Shown: positions 7,800 through 17,510, counted from the stretch's first letter. The stretch is 64,000 bases of DNA from Hyphomonadaceae bacterium (GCA_019636095.1 JAHBYF010000002.1:310001-374000), one strand, 5' to 3'. Translations and numbers: made by a program. The notes: generated by a model from the letters alone, not told the origin.

Positions 7800-10470
7800 C
7801 TTCTGGCGCCGAGCTTTGCTCCGACGGCGGCCCGCAATAGTCCACATAGATTCGACACGTCTCGACCGAATTTCCGTGCGGCCCGAACGGCAACCCCTCC
7901 CAAAGCGCGCGTGGCAGGTTGATGTAGTCATCGGACCATGCGCGCCCCGGCGGCGCCGGGATCACGCGCCAATCCGGGTTGAGCGTGAGCGATGTGAGCG
8001 CTTCAGGCGTGCGCGCAATGATCATCACGCTCGCCGCCAAGCCGCCTACCCATGAGACGTGCTCCATCTGAAACGGAGCACTGATGCGATAGAGGTATGG
8101 CGCATTTAGATCGTGCGCGACGCGCGCTGCCTCTGAAACAAGCGCCAAATTGCGATTGGATAGGTGCAGCACGACGATGCCGCGATCGGTGAGCTTGGAA
8201 AGATAAAGCGCAATTGCTTCGCGGGTCAGCAGGTGCGCCGGGATGGCGTCCGACGTAAACGCATCAACGACGATGACGTCGAACTCGTGATCCGGTTCTT
8301 CTGCGATCTGCAACCGCGCGTCGCCTAGTTCAATGCGCCGATTTGGCTGACACACCGGCACGAATGTAAAGTCGCCACCCGGTTCGGCTGACAAGCGCAC
8401 AACCGCGGGGTCAATTTCAAAAATTGTCAGGTGATCTTCCGGGCGGAGCAGACAGGCGGTGGAACCGGTGCCAAGCCCGATCAGCGCTACATTGGAGGAC
8501 GGCCCCATTGAGATGCCGGCGAGAATCGCCTCGCCGAGCGCTGTTCGTGGGTGATAATAGGTGAGCGGTTGGCGCTCGACGGTCGGGCCGATCAGCTGTG
8601 CGCCGTGGATAGTCGTGCCGTGCATCAGAATGCGCGTCCGGGGAGCGGCGGGATCTCCGGTGTCGAACTCGCGCGTGCGCAAGACGCCGAAGAAACTGCG
8701 CTCCTGCGTGATGATGCGCGAGCCGCGTGCTTCATCGATAAAGATGATGGTGAAGGCGATTAGCACGATTGCCGCAAGCGTGATCGGTTTGCCGCGATTG
8801 AAGAACACCGCGACGCCGCAAAAGATGATGCTGACAACGGTGAGCGTATCTGCGTCCCCCGCCCCGCCACTTATCAGCAGCAATAGCAGCAAGACGGTAG
8901 AAACGAGCGCCGCCCCGAGCGCAAAGTCTGACACACGCCTCCCGTCTTTTCGTGGCAGAATGGTTCCATGCACGGCAAAGGCGAGCACCATAAAGCTCGT
9001 CGCCATCAGCAGCGCACCCCAGGGCTGACGAGCGACCGTGCGTGTCTCATCTTCGACGATGGCCGCAACAAAGATGTGCTGCAAATTGAACGCGACGTAG
9101 ATCACAAGAATTGCGTGAACCGCAGCAATGCCGAGGAAGAGGTAGCGATACATCGCAGGCCGGCTCTCATCGCTCCATCCGGCTGCGAGAACTGCGGCGC
9201 CCGCGCCAACAGCCGCGATGATGATGACCGAATCCAGTGGCGCCCATCGCAGAAGCACGAATGATAAGACGCCGACGAGAACCGCGCCCGCCACCGATGC
9301 ATCGATCAAGCGCGGCATGTCGTTGTCTTCGCGGGGCCTGAATAAACAGGCTGCAGCGAGCGCCAGCGGGTATTCATAGACGTTATTGAAAATCAGTGGC
9401 GCCACAAGCGCGGCGAACGCGCCGCCAATCACACCGCCCAACGAGACGAACAGATAGAACTCAGTCAACCTGTCGGCGCCAGGACGCGAGCCTGCCAACG
9501 CCAAATGACAGATCAAAGCACTGAAGAAGAACCCGCCCAGGATGCCGGTCATCGACCACATCCAGTTGCCTGACGCGTAGTACGACATGATCATTAGTGC
9601 GAGCGCGATCGGATGAAAGAAGAGCGTGCTGCCTTCCATCTTTTCGCTGCCGCGCGAGAATGCCAGCACGAAGGTGAGCAAGTAGAGCGCCAGCGGCACG
9701 ACCCACAGCATTGGCGCTGAAGCGATGTCGGTGGAGATGTGAAGCGTGACGCCGAGCGATAGAGCTGACGGCACCGCCGCTGCGCCGACCCAGTAGCCAC
9801 GTTCGCGCCAACTCGGCGCTGGACCCATGTGCTCTAGTGGCTTCGGCGTTTCGCCATGCGCACTGATGGCCATCGCGGCGGCAATCGCGATGATCGAGCC
9901 AACGACCAGGTACGCGACCGACCAAGCGGCGCTCTGCGCGTGTGCTCCGAGGAGCGGTTCAATCAGTACTGGATAGGCCAACAAGCCTGTAAAGCTGCCG
10001 AGATTGCTTGCGGCGTAGAGATAGTATGGATCGCTGGCGTCTTCTCTGCCGGTGCGCGCGAACCATGCCTGGAGCAACGGCGCCGTTGCGGAGGCCGCGG
10101 CGAACGGCGCGCCAACCGAAAGCGCCAGAACACCGATGAGCCACCATACTGGGTGTTCCGAACTCGGTTCACCTAGCGCGGTCGTAACGTGCAGAGGCAG
10201 CACAAACCATGCGCCAAGCAGGACAAGACCGTGCACTACGGCTTGGAGGCGCAAGTCTTTCACGCGCGCCAATAGATGCGCGTAGAGGTAGCCGACGAGC
10301 AACGCCGCCTGGAAGAACGCCATAGACGTATTCCAGACCTGTGGGCTGCCGCCCAAGAGCGGTGTCACCATGCGCCCGAACAGTGGCTGCAGGACGAAGA
10401 TGAGCGCGGCGCTGGAGAACAGCGCCAACGCAAATACCGGCGCTGCGATGCGGCGCGCTATGGCCTCCAT
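7771..10470 (-). CDS. Membrane-fused spermidine synthase-like protein
   Basis: Large (899-residue) protein with an N-terminal block of many membrane helices (about residues 1-560, MFS-like) and a C-terminal spermidine-synthase-type Rossmann domain. The latter shows ALIGLGTGSTACLL (nucleotide-binding glycine loop), TIFEIDPAVV, and FDVIVVDAFTSDAIPAHLLT. This is the fused MFS/spermidine synthase architecture. The true substrate of such fusions is unknown; the canonical polyamine-site residues are not obviously all retained, so a polyamine product should not be assumed. It stands alone, divergent from the cinA-like gene and convergent with ispDF (29-base overlap of 3' ends). Confidence 0.85.
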   Translation of the reverse strand: MEAIARRIAAPVFALALFSSAALIFVLQPLFGRMVTPLLGGSPQVWNTSMAFFQAALLVGYLYAHLLARVKDLRLQAVVHGLVLLGAWFVLPLHVTTALGEPSSEHPVWWLIGVLALSVGAPFAAASATAPLLQAWFARTGREDASDPYYLYAASNLGSFTGLLAYPVLIEPLLGAHAQSAAWSVAYLVVGSIIAIAAAMAISAHGETPKPLEHMGPAPSWRERGYWVGAAAVPSALSLGVTLHISTDIASAPMLWVVPLALYLLTFVLAFSRGSEKMEGSTLFFHPIALALMIMSYYASGNWMWSMTGILGGFFFSALICHLALAGSRPGADRLTEFYLFVSLGGVIGGAFAALVAPLIFNNVYEYPLALAAACLFRPREDNDMPRLIDASVAGAVLVGVLSFVLLRWAPLDSVIIIAAVGAGAAVLAAGWSDESRPAMYRYLFLGIAAVHAILVIYVAFNLQHIFVAAIVEDETRTVARQPWGALLMATSFMVLAFAVHGTILPRKDGRRVSDFALGAALVSTVLLLLLLISGGAGDADTLTVVSIIFCGVAVFFNRGKPITLAAIVLIAFTIIFIDEARGSRIITQERSFFGVLRTREFDTGDPAAPRTRILMHGTTIHGAQLIGPTVERQPLTYYHPRTALGEAILAGISMGPSSNVALIGLGTGSTACLLRPEDHLTIFEIDPAVVRLSAEPGGDFTFVPVCQPNRRIELGDARLQIAEEPDHEFDVIVVDAFTSDAIPAHLLTREAIALYLSKLTDRGIVVLHLSNRNLALVSEAARVAHDLNAPYLYRISAPFQMEHVSWVGGLAASVMIIARTPEALTSLTLNPDWRVIPAPPGRAWSDDYINLPRALWEGLPFGPHGNSVETCRIYVDYCGPPSEQSSAPEATPNAPPSP

Positions 10471-10556
10471 GTTCCCTCCGCCTTTGGCGCGCTTCTGCCA
10501 TCGTGCGCCAACTTATGGAATGGACTTTCGCTGTGACGCGGCCATGCTTGGCAGCA

Positions 10557-11048
10557 ATGTCCAATGGTCCGAACTATCAGAACGCCGAGCGCCTGCTCGA
10601 AGAGACCAAGTCGCGCGGTTACACCATCGCCACGGCGGAAAGTTGCACTGGCGGATTGATCGCGGCGACCTTGGCGGCAGTGCCTGGCGCCTCGGCTTCG
10701 CTGGAGCGTGGTTTCGTTACCTACACCAACCAAGCCAAGACGGATCTGCTTGGCGTGCCAGCCGATTTGATCCGCGAGAACGGCGCTGTCAGCCGCGAGG
10801 TTGCGCTCGCAATGGTGGCCGGCGCCCTGGAGCACAGCCCGGCTGATGTTGCCGTTGCGGTGACCGGCATTGCTGGGCCGGACGGCGGCACGGCGGAAAA
10901 ACCCGTTGGCTTGGTTCACATCGCGGCCGCACGTCGTGGCGGCGCGACATTGCACGAAGAGAAGCGCTTCGGCGCCATCGGGCGCCATGACGTTCAAGCG
11001 GAGACGGTCGCTGCCGCCTTTGATTTGATGAAGCGCGTGCTGGATTGA
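10557..11048 (+). CDS. CinA C-terminal domain protein (NMN deamidase, PncC-type)
   Basis: About 163 residues, matching only the C-terminal domain of CinA, which removes the amide of nicotinamide mononucleotide in pyridine-nucleotide salvage. Recognisable motifs are TIATAESCTGGLIAATLA (catalytic Ser region), GFVTYTNQAKTDLLGV, and AVTGIAGPDGGT. The N-terminal molybdopterin-like domain of full CinA is absent, as in stand-alone PncC/YgaD proteins. The frame opens earlier (10503, 10515); I chose ATG 10557 because homology begins a few residues later. No clear Shine-Dalgarno decides the start. Confidence 0.93.
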   Translation: MSNGPNYQNAERLLEETKSRGYTIATAESCTGGLIAATLAAVPGASASLERGFVTYTNQAKTDLLGVPADLIRENGAVSREVALAMVAGALEHSPADVAVAVTGIAGPDGGTAEKPVGLVHIAAARRGGATLHEEKRFGAIGRHDVQAETVAAAFDLMKRVLD

Positions 11049-11106
11049 TCGGCTTGTTGACCGCTCCTCCTCTCTGACCCTATTCAGGATGAGTTGGGAG
11101 GGCAGC

Positions 11107-11817
11107 ATGCGGGCGATTGTAACAATTATCTTTACGTGTTTCGTAGCGGCCTGCGCGACGGTTGTCGCATCTCCAGACAATAAGGGCACCAGCGAAGTAA
11201 CGGAACGGCGCGAGCGGAACTACGAGGTCGGCGTAGAACGCACCGCAGTCGTTGGCGATTCCATCGTTCGCGTGCGAGCATACACAGAGCAAGTCACTCG
11301 TTATCCGGCATTTGAAGTGACTGAACCTTTCCGCCTTTCGGGGGGGCCAGTAACCCTCCACTTTGCCCGCGGTGAGCGTTTGCCGATATTCGGAGAGCGA
11401 ACAAATGACGGAGTGACCTACACTGTTGTCCGCAAGGACGGCGTGTATGGCATTCAGGTCGCACCCGATGGCAGCGTTGGCTCAGGAGTGATCAACGGCC
11501 TGGGAACAGAAATTCAAGTCGTAATGGCATATAGGTTCACGGTCGATCCCAACTCCGCAAGATTACAAAGGTCAGATGCCCAGGAAGTGCGCCGCACGCC
11601 GACCGGAGAAAACTTCGAGATCGTGTTCAACGGCATCGATGGCGCGGCCATGCGTTTTCAGTATCGTGAATACACAGCAGACGACATGGCGAGGCCAGCA
11701 TTCTTCCAAGATCTATCGTACCCCCTTGGAACGAGAACCATCCGTTTCCGATCCATGTCAATTGACGTGGCTAGGGTCGATGCACAGCAGATTACATATA
11801 CGGTACGCGCCGAATAG
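11107..11817 (+). CDS. Predicted lipoprotein of unknown function
   Basis: 236-residue protein with a lipoprotein signal: MRAIVTIIFTCFVAAC gives a hydrophobic stretch and the lipobox FVAAC (lipidated Cys16). GGGAGGG (11096-11102) lies four bases before ATG 11107, which decides this start over an in-frame codon at 11089. The mature part is beta-rich and polar, with no motif I recognise. Codon use is less GC-biased than its neighbours (AATTATC, ACATATACG-type stretches), which could reflect recent acquisition or weak selection. It follows the cinA-like gene by 58 bases and converges on the START-domain gene. Confidence 0.75.
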   Translation: MRAIVTIIFTCFVAACATVVASPDNKGTSEVTERRERNYEVGVERTAVVGDSIVRVRAYTEQVTRYPAFEVTEPFRLSGGPVTLHFARGERLPIFGERTNDGVTYTVVRKDGVYGIQVAPDGSVGSGVINGLGTEIQVVMAYRFTVDPNSARLQRSDAQEVRRTPTGENFEIVFNGIDGAAMRFQYREYTADDMARPAFFQDLSYPLGTRTIRFRSMSIDVARVDAQQITYTVRAE

Positions 11818-11825
11818 GCTGAAGC

Positions 11826-12281
11826 TCAACCCAGCCGCCGCTTCGCTTCGCGCTCAAACGCCGCCATGATGCGCGAGGCGAGCTTGTCCTTGTTGGCTGA
11901 GATCGCGGCCTGCAGCACCGGGTTTTTGAACTCGTAGGCAATCCAGTAGCGCACGTGCGTGCTGCCGCCGTCATTCGCTTTGAACCACCATTTGTTGTTC
12001 AGCGAATGCAGCGGGCCTTTTACGAGCGCCACCTCCACCTCCCCCTTCGCAGGTTCGCAGCGAACCGAGGTGGCGAACGTCACCTTGATTGCCTGCCAGC
12101 CCACGTCGGCCTCTGCGACGCCTTCCCAGCCGCCGGCGTCGCGCGGCTCTTCCTTGGTCACGCGCATGCGCTTCAGGAACGGCACGAACTCCGGATAGAC
12201 GCGAACATCGCCGACCAATCGGCACAAATCTTCAGGCGCATACGGCAGCACGCGCTCGGCTTCGATGACAGTGCGAGGCAT
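11826..12281 (-). CDS. Coq10/RatA-type START-domain protein
   Basis: 151-residue START/polyketide-cyclase fold protein. In mitochondria and alphaproteobacteria the Coq10 family binds ubiquinone and supports respiration; the related E. coli RatA was described as blocking ribosome subunit association. Family features are the N-terminal MPRTVIEAERVLPYAPEDL, VYPEFVPFLKRM, the central SLNNKWWFKAN-like strand and a C-terminal amphipathic helix. It begins one base after the lipA stop, so it is in the lipA operon. A Coq10-like quinone role is more likely than a toxin because no antitoxin partner is present; this is inference. Confidence 0.88.
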   Translation of the reverse strand: MPRTVIEAERVLPYAPEDLCRLVGDVRVYPEFVPFLKRMRVTKEEPRDAGGWEGVAEADVGWQAIKVTFATSVRCEPAKGEVEVALVKGPLHSLNNKWWFKANDGGSTHVRYWIAYEFKNPVLQAAISANKDKLASRIMAAFEREAKRRLG

Positions 12282-12282
12282 C

Positions 12283-13248
12283 TCAGTCTTTAGATAGCGC
12301 CAGACGCGCCGTCTTCAGCCGTGCGAAATCGTCGCCAGCGTGGTGCGAGGAGCGTGTGAGCGGGCTGGCCGAGACCATCAGGAAGCCTTTGGCGTAGGCG
12401 ATCGTCTCAAGCGCCTTGAACTCATCCGGCGTCCAGAAGCGATCGATTGCCGCGTGTTTTTTCGTTGGCTGCAGGTATTGGCCGATGGTGAGGAAATCGA
12501 CGCCGGCGACACGGAGATCGTCCATCACCTGCAGCACTTCGTCCTTGGCTTCGCCAAGGCCAACCATGAGACCGGATTTCGTGAACTGCTTCGGGTCACG
12601 CTGCTTCACCGAGTCGAGCAAGCGCAGCGATTGGTAATAGCGGGCGCCGGGCCGGATCGAGTGATAGAGCCGCGGTACGGTTTCGAGATTGTGGTTGAAC
12701 ACGTCCGGCACGGCATCAATGACGCGTTCAGCTGCGCCGGGCTTCCGCAGGAAGTCCGGCGTCAAAATTTCGATGGTCGTCTCAGGCGCTGCGCGTCGCA
12801 CGGCTTGGATTGTCTGCACAAAATGATCAGCGCCGCCGTCCTCCAGGTCATCGCGATCGACCGATGTGATCACGACGTGCTTCAGGCCCATCTGCGCCGT
12901 TGCAAATGCAACGTTCTCAGGTTCAGCGGCATCCAGGGGCAGCGGCTTGCCCGTAGATACATTGCAGAACGAACAAGCGCGCGTGCAGATGCCGCCGAGG
13001 ATCATGAAGGTGGCGTGCTTTTGGCTCCAGCACTCGCCGATGTTTGGGCAGCCCGCTTCTTCACAAACGGTATGCAGCTTCAGATCGCGCACGAGTTCCT
13101 TGGTCTGGTGGTAACCGAGGCTCGTCGGCGCCTTGACCCGAATCCAGTCCGGCTTTCGGGGGCTCGCATTGTCTGGCCGGCCCTCCTTTTCAGGGTGGCG
13201 GGGGCGGTTTGGGTCGCCTCCTTGGCGCAAATCAATCAGCGTCGGCAC
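12283..13248 (-). CDS. lipA: Lipoyl synthase
   Basis: Radical SAM enzyme that inserts two sulfurs into octanoyl groups on lipoyl domains, supplying the cofactor used by PdhB and PdhC in this window. The auxiliary cluster motif is visible as [12 protein letters not shown] and the radical SAM motif as [10 protein letters not shown]. The C-terminal RSSHHAG motif is also present. At 321 residues it is typical. The start codon is GTG (13246-13248). A GGAGG about 14 bases upstream is rather distant, so the exact start is moderately sure. It precedes the Coq10-like gene by one base and is divergent from the acyl-CoA synthetase. Confidence 0.97.
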   Translation of the reverse strand: MPTLIDLRQGGDPNRPRHPEKEGRPDNASPRKPDWIRVKAPTSLGYHQTKELVRDLKLHTVCEEAGCPNIGECWSQKHATFMILGGICTRACSFCNVSTGKPLPLDAAEPENVAFATAQMGLKHVVITSVDRDDLEDGGADHFVQTIQAVRRAAPETTIEILTPDFLRKPGAAERVIDAVPDVFNHNLETVPRLYHSIRPGARYYQSLRLLDSVKQRDPKQFTKSGLMVGLGEAKDEVLQVMDDLRVAGVDFLTIGQYLQPTKKHAAIDRFWTPDEFKALETIAYAKGFLMVSASPLTRSSHHAGDDFARLKTARLALSKD

Positions 13249-13453
13249 GACGCCAACATGAGCCTCCGGCCCTTGTCCCGCAACGGCCCCACGGCAAACC
13301 TCCTCTGCGCCGCCAAATACTTAATGCCCCCCTCCCTTGTCCGGCCACATTCGGCCCGTTAGTCTCTGTTACAACCGTGAAACAATAATCACGGGTTGGG
13401 CGTCTTACTCGTAGGCCGCCCAGGTGGAAGAAAAGGTCGGAGGCAACACCCTC
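13249..13453. other. Divergent intergenic region between lipA and the acyl-CoA synthetase
   Basis: About 205 bases between two divergent genes. It must hold both promoters. I see a C-rich stretch and a GGAGG (13439-13443) that serves the plus-strand gene, but no palindrome or promoter I can assign with confidence. Confidence 0.5.
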
Positions 13454-15022
13454 ATGGCGCATCGCTCGTTCGAACTGTCGCGCACGCGCGTCACCTTGTT
13501 CGAAGCACTGCTCCGGGCCCGGGATATGAAGGGCGGCAAGTACAAGATCCTCGAGGATCATGATCGCAAGCCGATGAGCTATGACGATCTCGTCCGCGCG
13601 GCGTTTGCGCTTGGCGGAAAGCTCGACACGCTGATCAAGCGCCGCGAGACGGCGGGCGTTTTGTTGCCGACAGGCGTCGGCGCCACGGTGACGTTCTTCG
13701 CGCTCCACGCCATTGGCCGCACGCCGGCGATGTTAAACTTCACCGCCGGCATCATGAACCTGCGCTCCGCCTGCGAAGCGGCAAACGTTCGAAAAATTCT
13801 GACGTCGAGGCTCTTCATCAAGAAGGCCGGGCTTGAGCAGGTTGCGGACGAACTCAGCAAGCACGCGCAGCTCATCTATCTCGAAGACATCCGCAAGACC
13901 GTAGACCTCGGCGACAAGATCATCGCGCTGCTGAAAGGCTTTTTCCCGCGCATGTTTGCGGCGAAGGCCAGCCCGGACGATACCGGCGTCATCCTCTTCA
14001 CCTCTGGCTCCTACGGCACCCCGAAGGGCGCGGTGCTTTCACACGCCAACATCGTCGCCAACGTCGAGCAAGCGCACGCGCACATTCCGTTCGACCCGAA
14101 CTGGTCGTTCTTCTGCCCGCTGCCAATGTTCCATAGCTTTGGACTGACCGGCGGCGTGATGCTGCCGATCTTCACAGGCCACAAGACATTCCTCTTCCCC
14201 TCGCCGCTGCAGGTGAAAGAGATTCCGAAACTGATCAAGGAGACCGGCGCCAACGTCTTCTTCGCGACCGATACGTTCGCGCAGCAATATGCGCGTAACG
14301 CCGCCGATGGCGATCTGAACTGCATCCAGCTCATGGTTTGCGGCGCCGAGCGCGTGAAGCCTGAGACACGCGAACTCTATCTGCAGCGCTTCGGTGTTGA
14401 GCTGCTCGAAGGCTATGGCGCGACTGAAGCTTCCCCGGTGATCGCGGTGAACATTCCGGGCGCCAACAAGCACGGTTCGGTGGGCCAGTTCATTCCAAAC
14501 ATTGAGTGGCGGCTTGAGCCGGTGCCCGGAATCGAGGGCGGTCAGAAGCTCTTTGTGCGTGGCCCCAATGTCATGCGCGGCTATCTCGATCCGACCAAGC
14601 CATTCGGCATCGATCTCTTGCCGCAAGGCTGGCATGACACCGGCGACGTCGTTGACGTTGATAGTGATGGTTTCATTCGCATCCTTGGCCGGGTGAAGCG
14701 TTTTGCGAAGGTCGGCGGCGAGATGGTGTCGCTGAATGCGGTTGAAGCCTACGCGCAGACCGTGTGGCCCGATCATCTGCACGCCGCTGTCGCCCTCCCC
14801 GATTCACGCAAGGGCGAGCGCATCATCCTCTTCACCGACCATGCCGGCGCCACCGCCGAAGAGCTGCAAGCCTGGTGCAAAGCCAATGGCGCGAGCGAAC
14901 TAGCAGTGCCGAAGAAGATCGTTGTGATCGACGAGATCCCGGTGCTCGGCAGCGGCAAAACCGATTACGTCGTGATGCAACGCATGGCGGCGGAGCGTTT
15001 TGCTGAGGCGAAGGCGGCTTAG
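13454..15022 (+). CDS. AMP-dependent acyl-CoA/acyl-ACP synthetase family protein
   Basis: 522-residue member of the ANL adenylating superfamily, which activates a carboxylic acid as acyl-AMP and transfers it to CoA or ACP. Motifs are ILFTSGSYGTPKGAVLSH (P-loop-like A3), GYGATEASPV (A5), WHDTGDVVDVDSDGFIRILGR (A7/A8; Asp and Arg present) and SGKTDYVV with the C-terminal lysine (A10). It most resembles the synthetase half of Aas (acyl-acyl carrier protein synthetase used in lysophospholipid recycling) without the acyltransferase half. I chose ATG 13454 with GGAGG ten bases upstream; GTG 13424 is in frame. Its last bases overlap the convergent interrupted gene. Confidence 0.88.
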   Translation: MAHRSFELSRTRVTLFEALLRARDMKGGKYKILEDHDRKPMSYDDLVRAAFALGGKLDTLIKRRETAGVLLPTGVGATVTFFALHAIGRTPAMLNFTAGIMNLRSACEAANVRKILTSRLFIKKAGLEQVADELSKHAQLIYLEDIRKTVDLGDKIIALLKGFFPRMFAAKASPDDTGVILFTSGSYGTPKGAVLSHANIVANVEQAHAHIPFDPNWSFFCPLPMFHSFGLTGGVMLPIFTGHKTFLFPSPLQVKEIPKLIKETGANVFFATDTFAQQYARNAADGDLNCIQLMVCGAERVKPETRELYLQRFGVELLEGYGATEASPVIAVNIPGANKHGSVGQFIPNIEWRLEPVPGIEGGQKLFVRGPNVMRGYLDPTKPFGIDLLPQGWHDTGDVVDVDSDGFIRILGRVKRFAKVGGEMVSLNAVEAYAQTVWPDHLHAAVALPDSRKGERIILFTDHAGATAEELQAWCKANGASELAVPKKIVVIDEIPVLGSGKTDYVVMQRMAAERFAEAKAA

Positions 15023-15435
15023 ACGCCGCGCGGGCCGCGCAACAGTAGCGGCGCCCACAGTGCTTCGAGTGCGGTGTGATCGACCTTGTCGGTCGAGATG
15101 TGATCTTGAGCGCGTTCAAGCGCCGCAACCAGATCAGCGCCGGTCCATCCAGGCGCCACTCTGCCGTCGCAGAACCATTCGAATAGCCAGCCGGTCTTGG
15201 CCCCTTTGCGGGCATCGAACCGGCACCAGCGATCTTCTCATAAGCAGAGCATTAGACGCAGGCTGTCGCGTCGTGCACCGCTGAGCAGCAGGGTGACGCC
15301 TTCAAGCGGCGGCTCGCCATCAACGCGATGCTCGCAACTAACGACCCGAAACTTGTTCTTCAGGGCACGTGAACGAGAGCGAACTGCCTCGATGAACGCA
15401 GCTAGCGTCTCGCTCTTGCTGACAGGAAATTCCAT
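15019..15435 (-). pseudogene. Unknown gene with one in-frame TGA, coupled to lpdA
   Basis: The frame starts at ATG 15435, which shares a base with the lpdA stop (TGATG), and runs 65 codons to a TGA at 15238-15240. The same frame then stays open for 72 codons with normal local codon use (EDRWCRFDARKGAKTGWLFE at its start) until TAA 15019-15021. Read through, it would be a protein of about 138 residues. I recognise no domain. It could be a gene with a recent nonsense mutation, a sequencing error, a read-through product, or a genuine 65-residue protein with a dead tail. Selenocysteine is unlikely: no convincing SECIS hairpin follows. Confidence 0.6.
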
Positions 15436-16844
15436 CACACGTGCAGCACACGCCCGTACGCATCCAGCACCGCTTCGTGCATCATTTCTGAGAGCGTTGG
15501 GTGCGGGAAGACGGTTTCCATGAGCTCGTGCTCGGTGGTCTCCGTTTGCATGGCGATGGCGTAGCCTTGGATGAGTTCGGTCACTTCGGCGCCGATCATG
15601 TGCGCGCCGAGCAGTTCACCGGTCTTGGCGTCGAACACGACTTTGACCATGCCCTGATCTTCGCCGAGCGCGATCGCCTTGCCGTTGCCAACGAACGGAA
15701 AGCGGCCGACGCGCACTTCCCTGCCCGCGGCCTTCGCCTTGGATTCAGTGAGGCCGACGCTGGCGACCTGCGGGTGCGAATAGGTGCAGCCCGGAATGCG
15801 CTCCTTGATCATTGGATGTGGGCGCTGGCCGGCGATAGCTTCGATGCAGATGATGCCCTCGTGGCTCGCCTTGTGCGCCAACCACGGCGCGCCTGTGACA
15901 TCGCCGATCGCATAGAGGCCGGCGACATTGGTCTTGCCGTAACCATCAGTGACGATGTGGCCGCGATCGGTTTTCACGCCGAGGCTTTCGAGGCCAAGGT
16001 TCTCGATGTTGCCGGTGATGCCAACGGCGACGATGGCGTGTGACGCCGTCAGCGTTTCCTGCTTGCCGTTGGCCTGCACGACCGCCTCAACACCGTTCGC
16101 CGTCGCCTTCAGCGACTTCGCTTCGGTGGAGGTCATGATCTTCAGGCCTTCCTTCTCGTAGCGCTTCTTGGCGAACGCCGAGATTTCCTCGTCCTCGACC
16201 GGCAGCACGCGATCAAGCAGTTCCACCACCGTCGTCTTCACGCCGAAAGCCGCATAGAAGCTGGCGAACTCGATGCCGATGGCGCCTGAGCCGAACACCA
16301 GCAGCGAGTCCGGCCACGACGGCGGCGTCATCGCATCGCGATAGGTCCATATACGCTTGCCATCGGCCTTCAGACCAGCCGCCGGAATTTCGCGCGCGCG
16401 CGCGCCAGTGGCGAGGATGACGTGCTTGGCGCCAAAGTCTGCGTCTTTGCCGTCCTTGCCTTTCACGATCACCTTCGGCGCAGCGCTGCCCTTCTCGAGC
16501 CGCGCTTCCCCTTCGATCACCGTGATCTTGTTCTTCTTCATCAAGAACTGGACGCCCTTCTCCATGCGACCAGCCACGCCGCGCGAGCGCTTCACCACGG
16601 CTTCGGGATCGAACTTCACGTTCTCGATGGTGAGGCCGAAATCCTTCGCGTGCAGCGCGTTGCGATAGACCTCGGCGCTGCGCAACAATGCCTTCGTCGG
16701 GATGCAGCCCCAGTTGAGGCAGATACCGCCTAGGCGATCTCGTTCAACGATAGCCGTCTTCAAGCCCAACTGTGAAGCGCGGATGGCGGTGACATAGCCG
16801 CCAGGGCCGGAACCAATAACGATGATGTCGAAGGATGTGCTCAT
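15435..16844 (-). CDS. lpdA: Dihydrolipoyl dehydrogenase (E3)
   Basis: FAD flavoenzyme that reoxidises dihydrolipoyl groups of 2-oxoacid dehydrogenase complexes with NAD+. The N-terminus has the FAD loop IGSGPGGYVTAIRA; the redox disulfide is in GGICLNWGCIPTK; the NAD loop is VFGSGAIGIEFASF; the C-terminus has the catalytic His-Glu in PHPTLSEMMHEA. At 469 residues it is typical. It is not in the pdhABC cluster 2 kb away but probably serves it; it may also serve 2-oxoglutarate dehydrogenase. It is coupled to the interrupted gene downstream by a one-base overlap. Confidence 0.97.
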   Translation of the reverse strand: MSTSFDIIVIGSGPGGYVTAIRASQLGLKTAIVERDRLGGICLNWGCIPTKALLRSAEVYRNALHAKDFGLTIENVKFDPEAVVKRSRGVAGRMEKGVQFLMKKNKITVIEGEARLEKGSAAPKVIVKGKDGKDADFGAKHVILATGARAREIPAAGLKADGKRIWTYRDAMTPPSWPDSLLVFGSGAIGIEFASFYAAFGVKTTVVELLDRVLPVEDEEISAFAKKRYEKEGLKIMTSTEAKSLKATANGVEAVVQANGKQETLTASHAIVAVGITGNIENLGLESLGVKTDRGHIVTDGYGKTNVAGLYAIGDVTGAPWLAHKASHEGIICIEAIAGQRPHPMIKERIPGCTYSHPQVASVGLTESKAKAAGREVRVGRFPFVGNGKAIALGEDQGMVKVVFDAKTGELLGAHMIGAEVTELIQGYAIAMQTETTEHELMETVFPHPTLSEMMHEAVLDAYGRVLHV

Positions 16845-16853
16845 GAGAGCTAC

Positions 16854-17510
16854 TTAGCCCACGGCTGCAGCGATCCCAAACACGTTCCTGATGCCATCAA
16901 CCACGAACTGCGCCGCCAACGCCGCCAGCAGGATGCCGAAGATGCGCGTCAGCATGGAGGCGATTGTCTCACCCATGATCTTGGAAAGCGGCACTGCAGC
17001 GAGGAAGGCGACGAGACAAAGGGCGAGGTTGGCCCCTACGCCAAGCAAAATGATCCCGCGGCTGACGATGTCCTGGTTCTGGGCAAAGAAAAGCATGATC
17101 GAAGCGATGGCTCCGGGGCCGGAAATGAGCGGAATCGCCAGCGGGAAAACGGAGATGTCGTCCTGAGTGCCCGGGTGCTTGGCCTGTTCCGCCGCCACCT
17201 GCTCGGCCCGCTCCTCGCGCCGCTCGGAGCGCTTCTCGAACAGCATGTCGACGGCGATGAGGAAGAGCAGCAGGCCGCCTGCGATGCGGAACGCGTCGAT
17301 CGAGACGTGGATCTGCTCCAATAGCCACGCGCCGCCGAATGCGAAGGCCAGCAGAATGCCCGTCGCAATGGCGATGGATTTGAACGCCATCTTGCGCCGC
17401 CACTCGGGCGTCATGCGTGACGTCATGGTCGTGAACATCGGCGCCATCGCCACCGGATCGATGGCGACAAAGAACGTGACGAACGAGGCGAGCAGCAGCG
17501 AAAGCATCAA
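16854..17510 (-). CDS. MarC-family integral membrane protein
   Basis: 218-residue inner-membrane protein with about six hydrophobic segments. MarC-family features are FFVAIDPVAMAPMFTTMT near the N-terminus and the central PLAIPLISGPGAIASIM loop. A charged cytoplasmic loop (KRSERREERAEQVAAEQAKH) lies near residue 110. The family was once linked to multiple antibiotic resistance but that role is not supported; function is unknown. It lies nine bases upstream of lpdA on the same strand, so the two may be cotranscribed. Confidence 0.92.
   Translation of the reverse strand: MMLSLLLASFVTFFVAIDPVAMAPMFTTMTSRMTPEWRRKMAFKSIAIATGILLAFAFGGAWLLEQIHVSIDAFRIAGGLLLFLIAVDMLFEKRSERREERAEQVAAEQAKHPGTQDDISVFPLAIPLISGPGAIASIMLFFAQNQDIVSRGIILLGVGANLALCLVAFLAAVPLSKIMGETIASMLTRIFGILLAALAAQFVVDGIRNVFGIAAAVG

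Noticed and set aside
11826..12281. RatA toxin of a toxin-antitoxin pair
   Set aside because: No partner gene of the RatB/antitoxin type is adjacent, and lipA linkage fits a Coq10-like role better.
13232..13708. 158-codon minus ORF over lipA/acyl-CoA synthetase
   Set aside because: It lies antisense to the start of the synthetase and has no coding features; it is a shadow of GC-rich codon bias.
15232..15265. Selenocysteine reading of TGA 15238-15240
   Set aside because: No stable hairpin of SECIS type follows, and the residue context is not that of a known selenoprotein.
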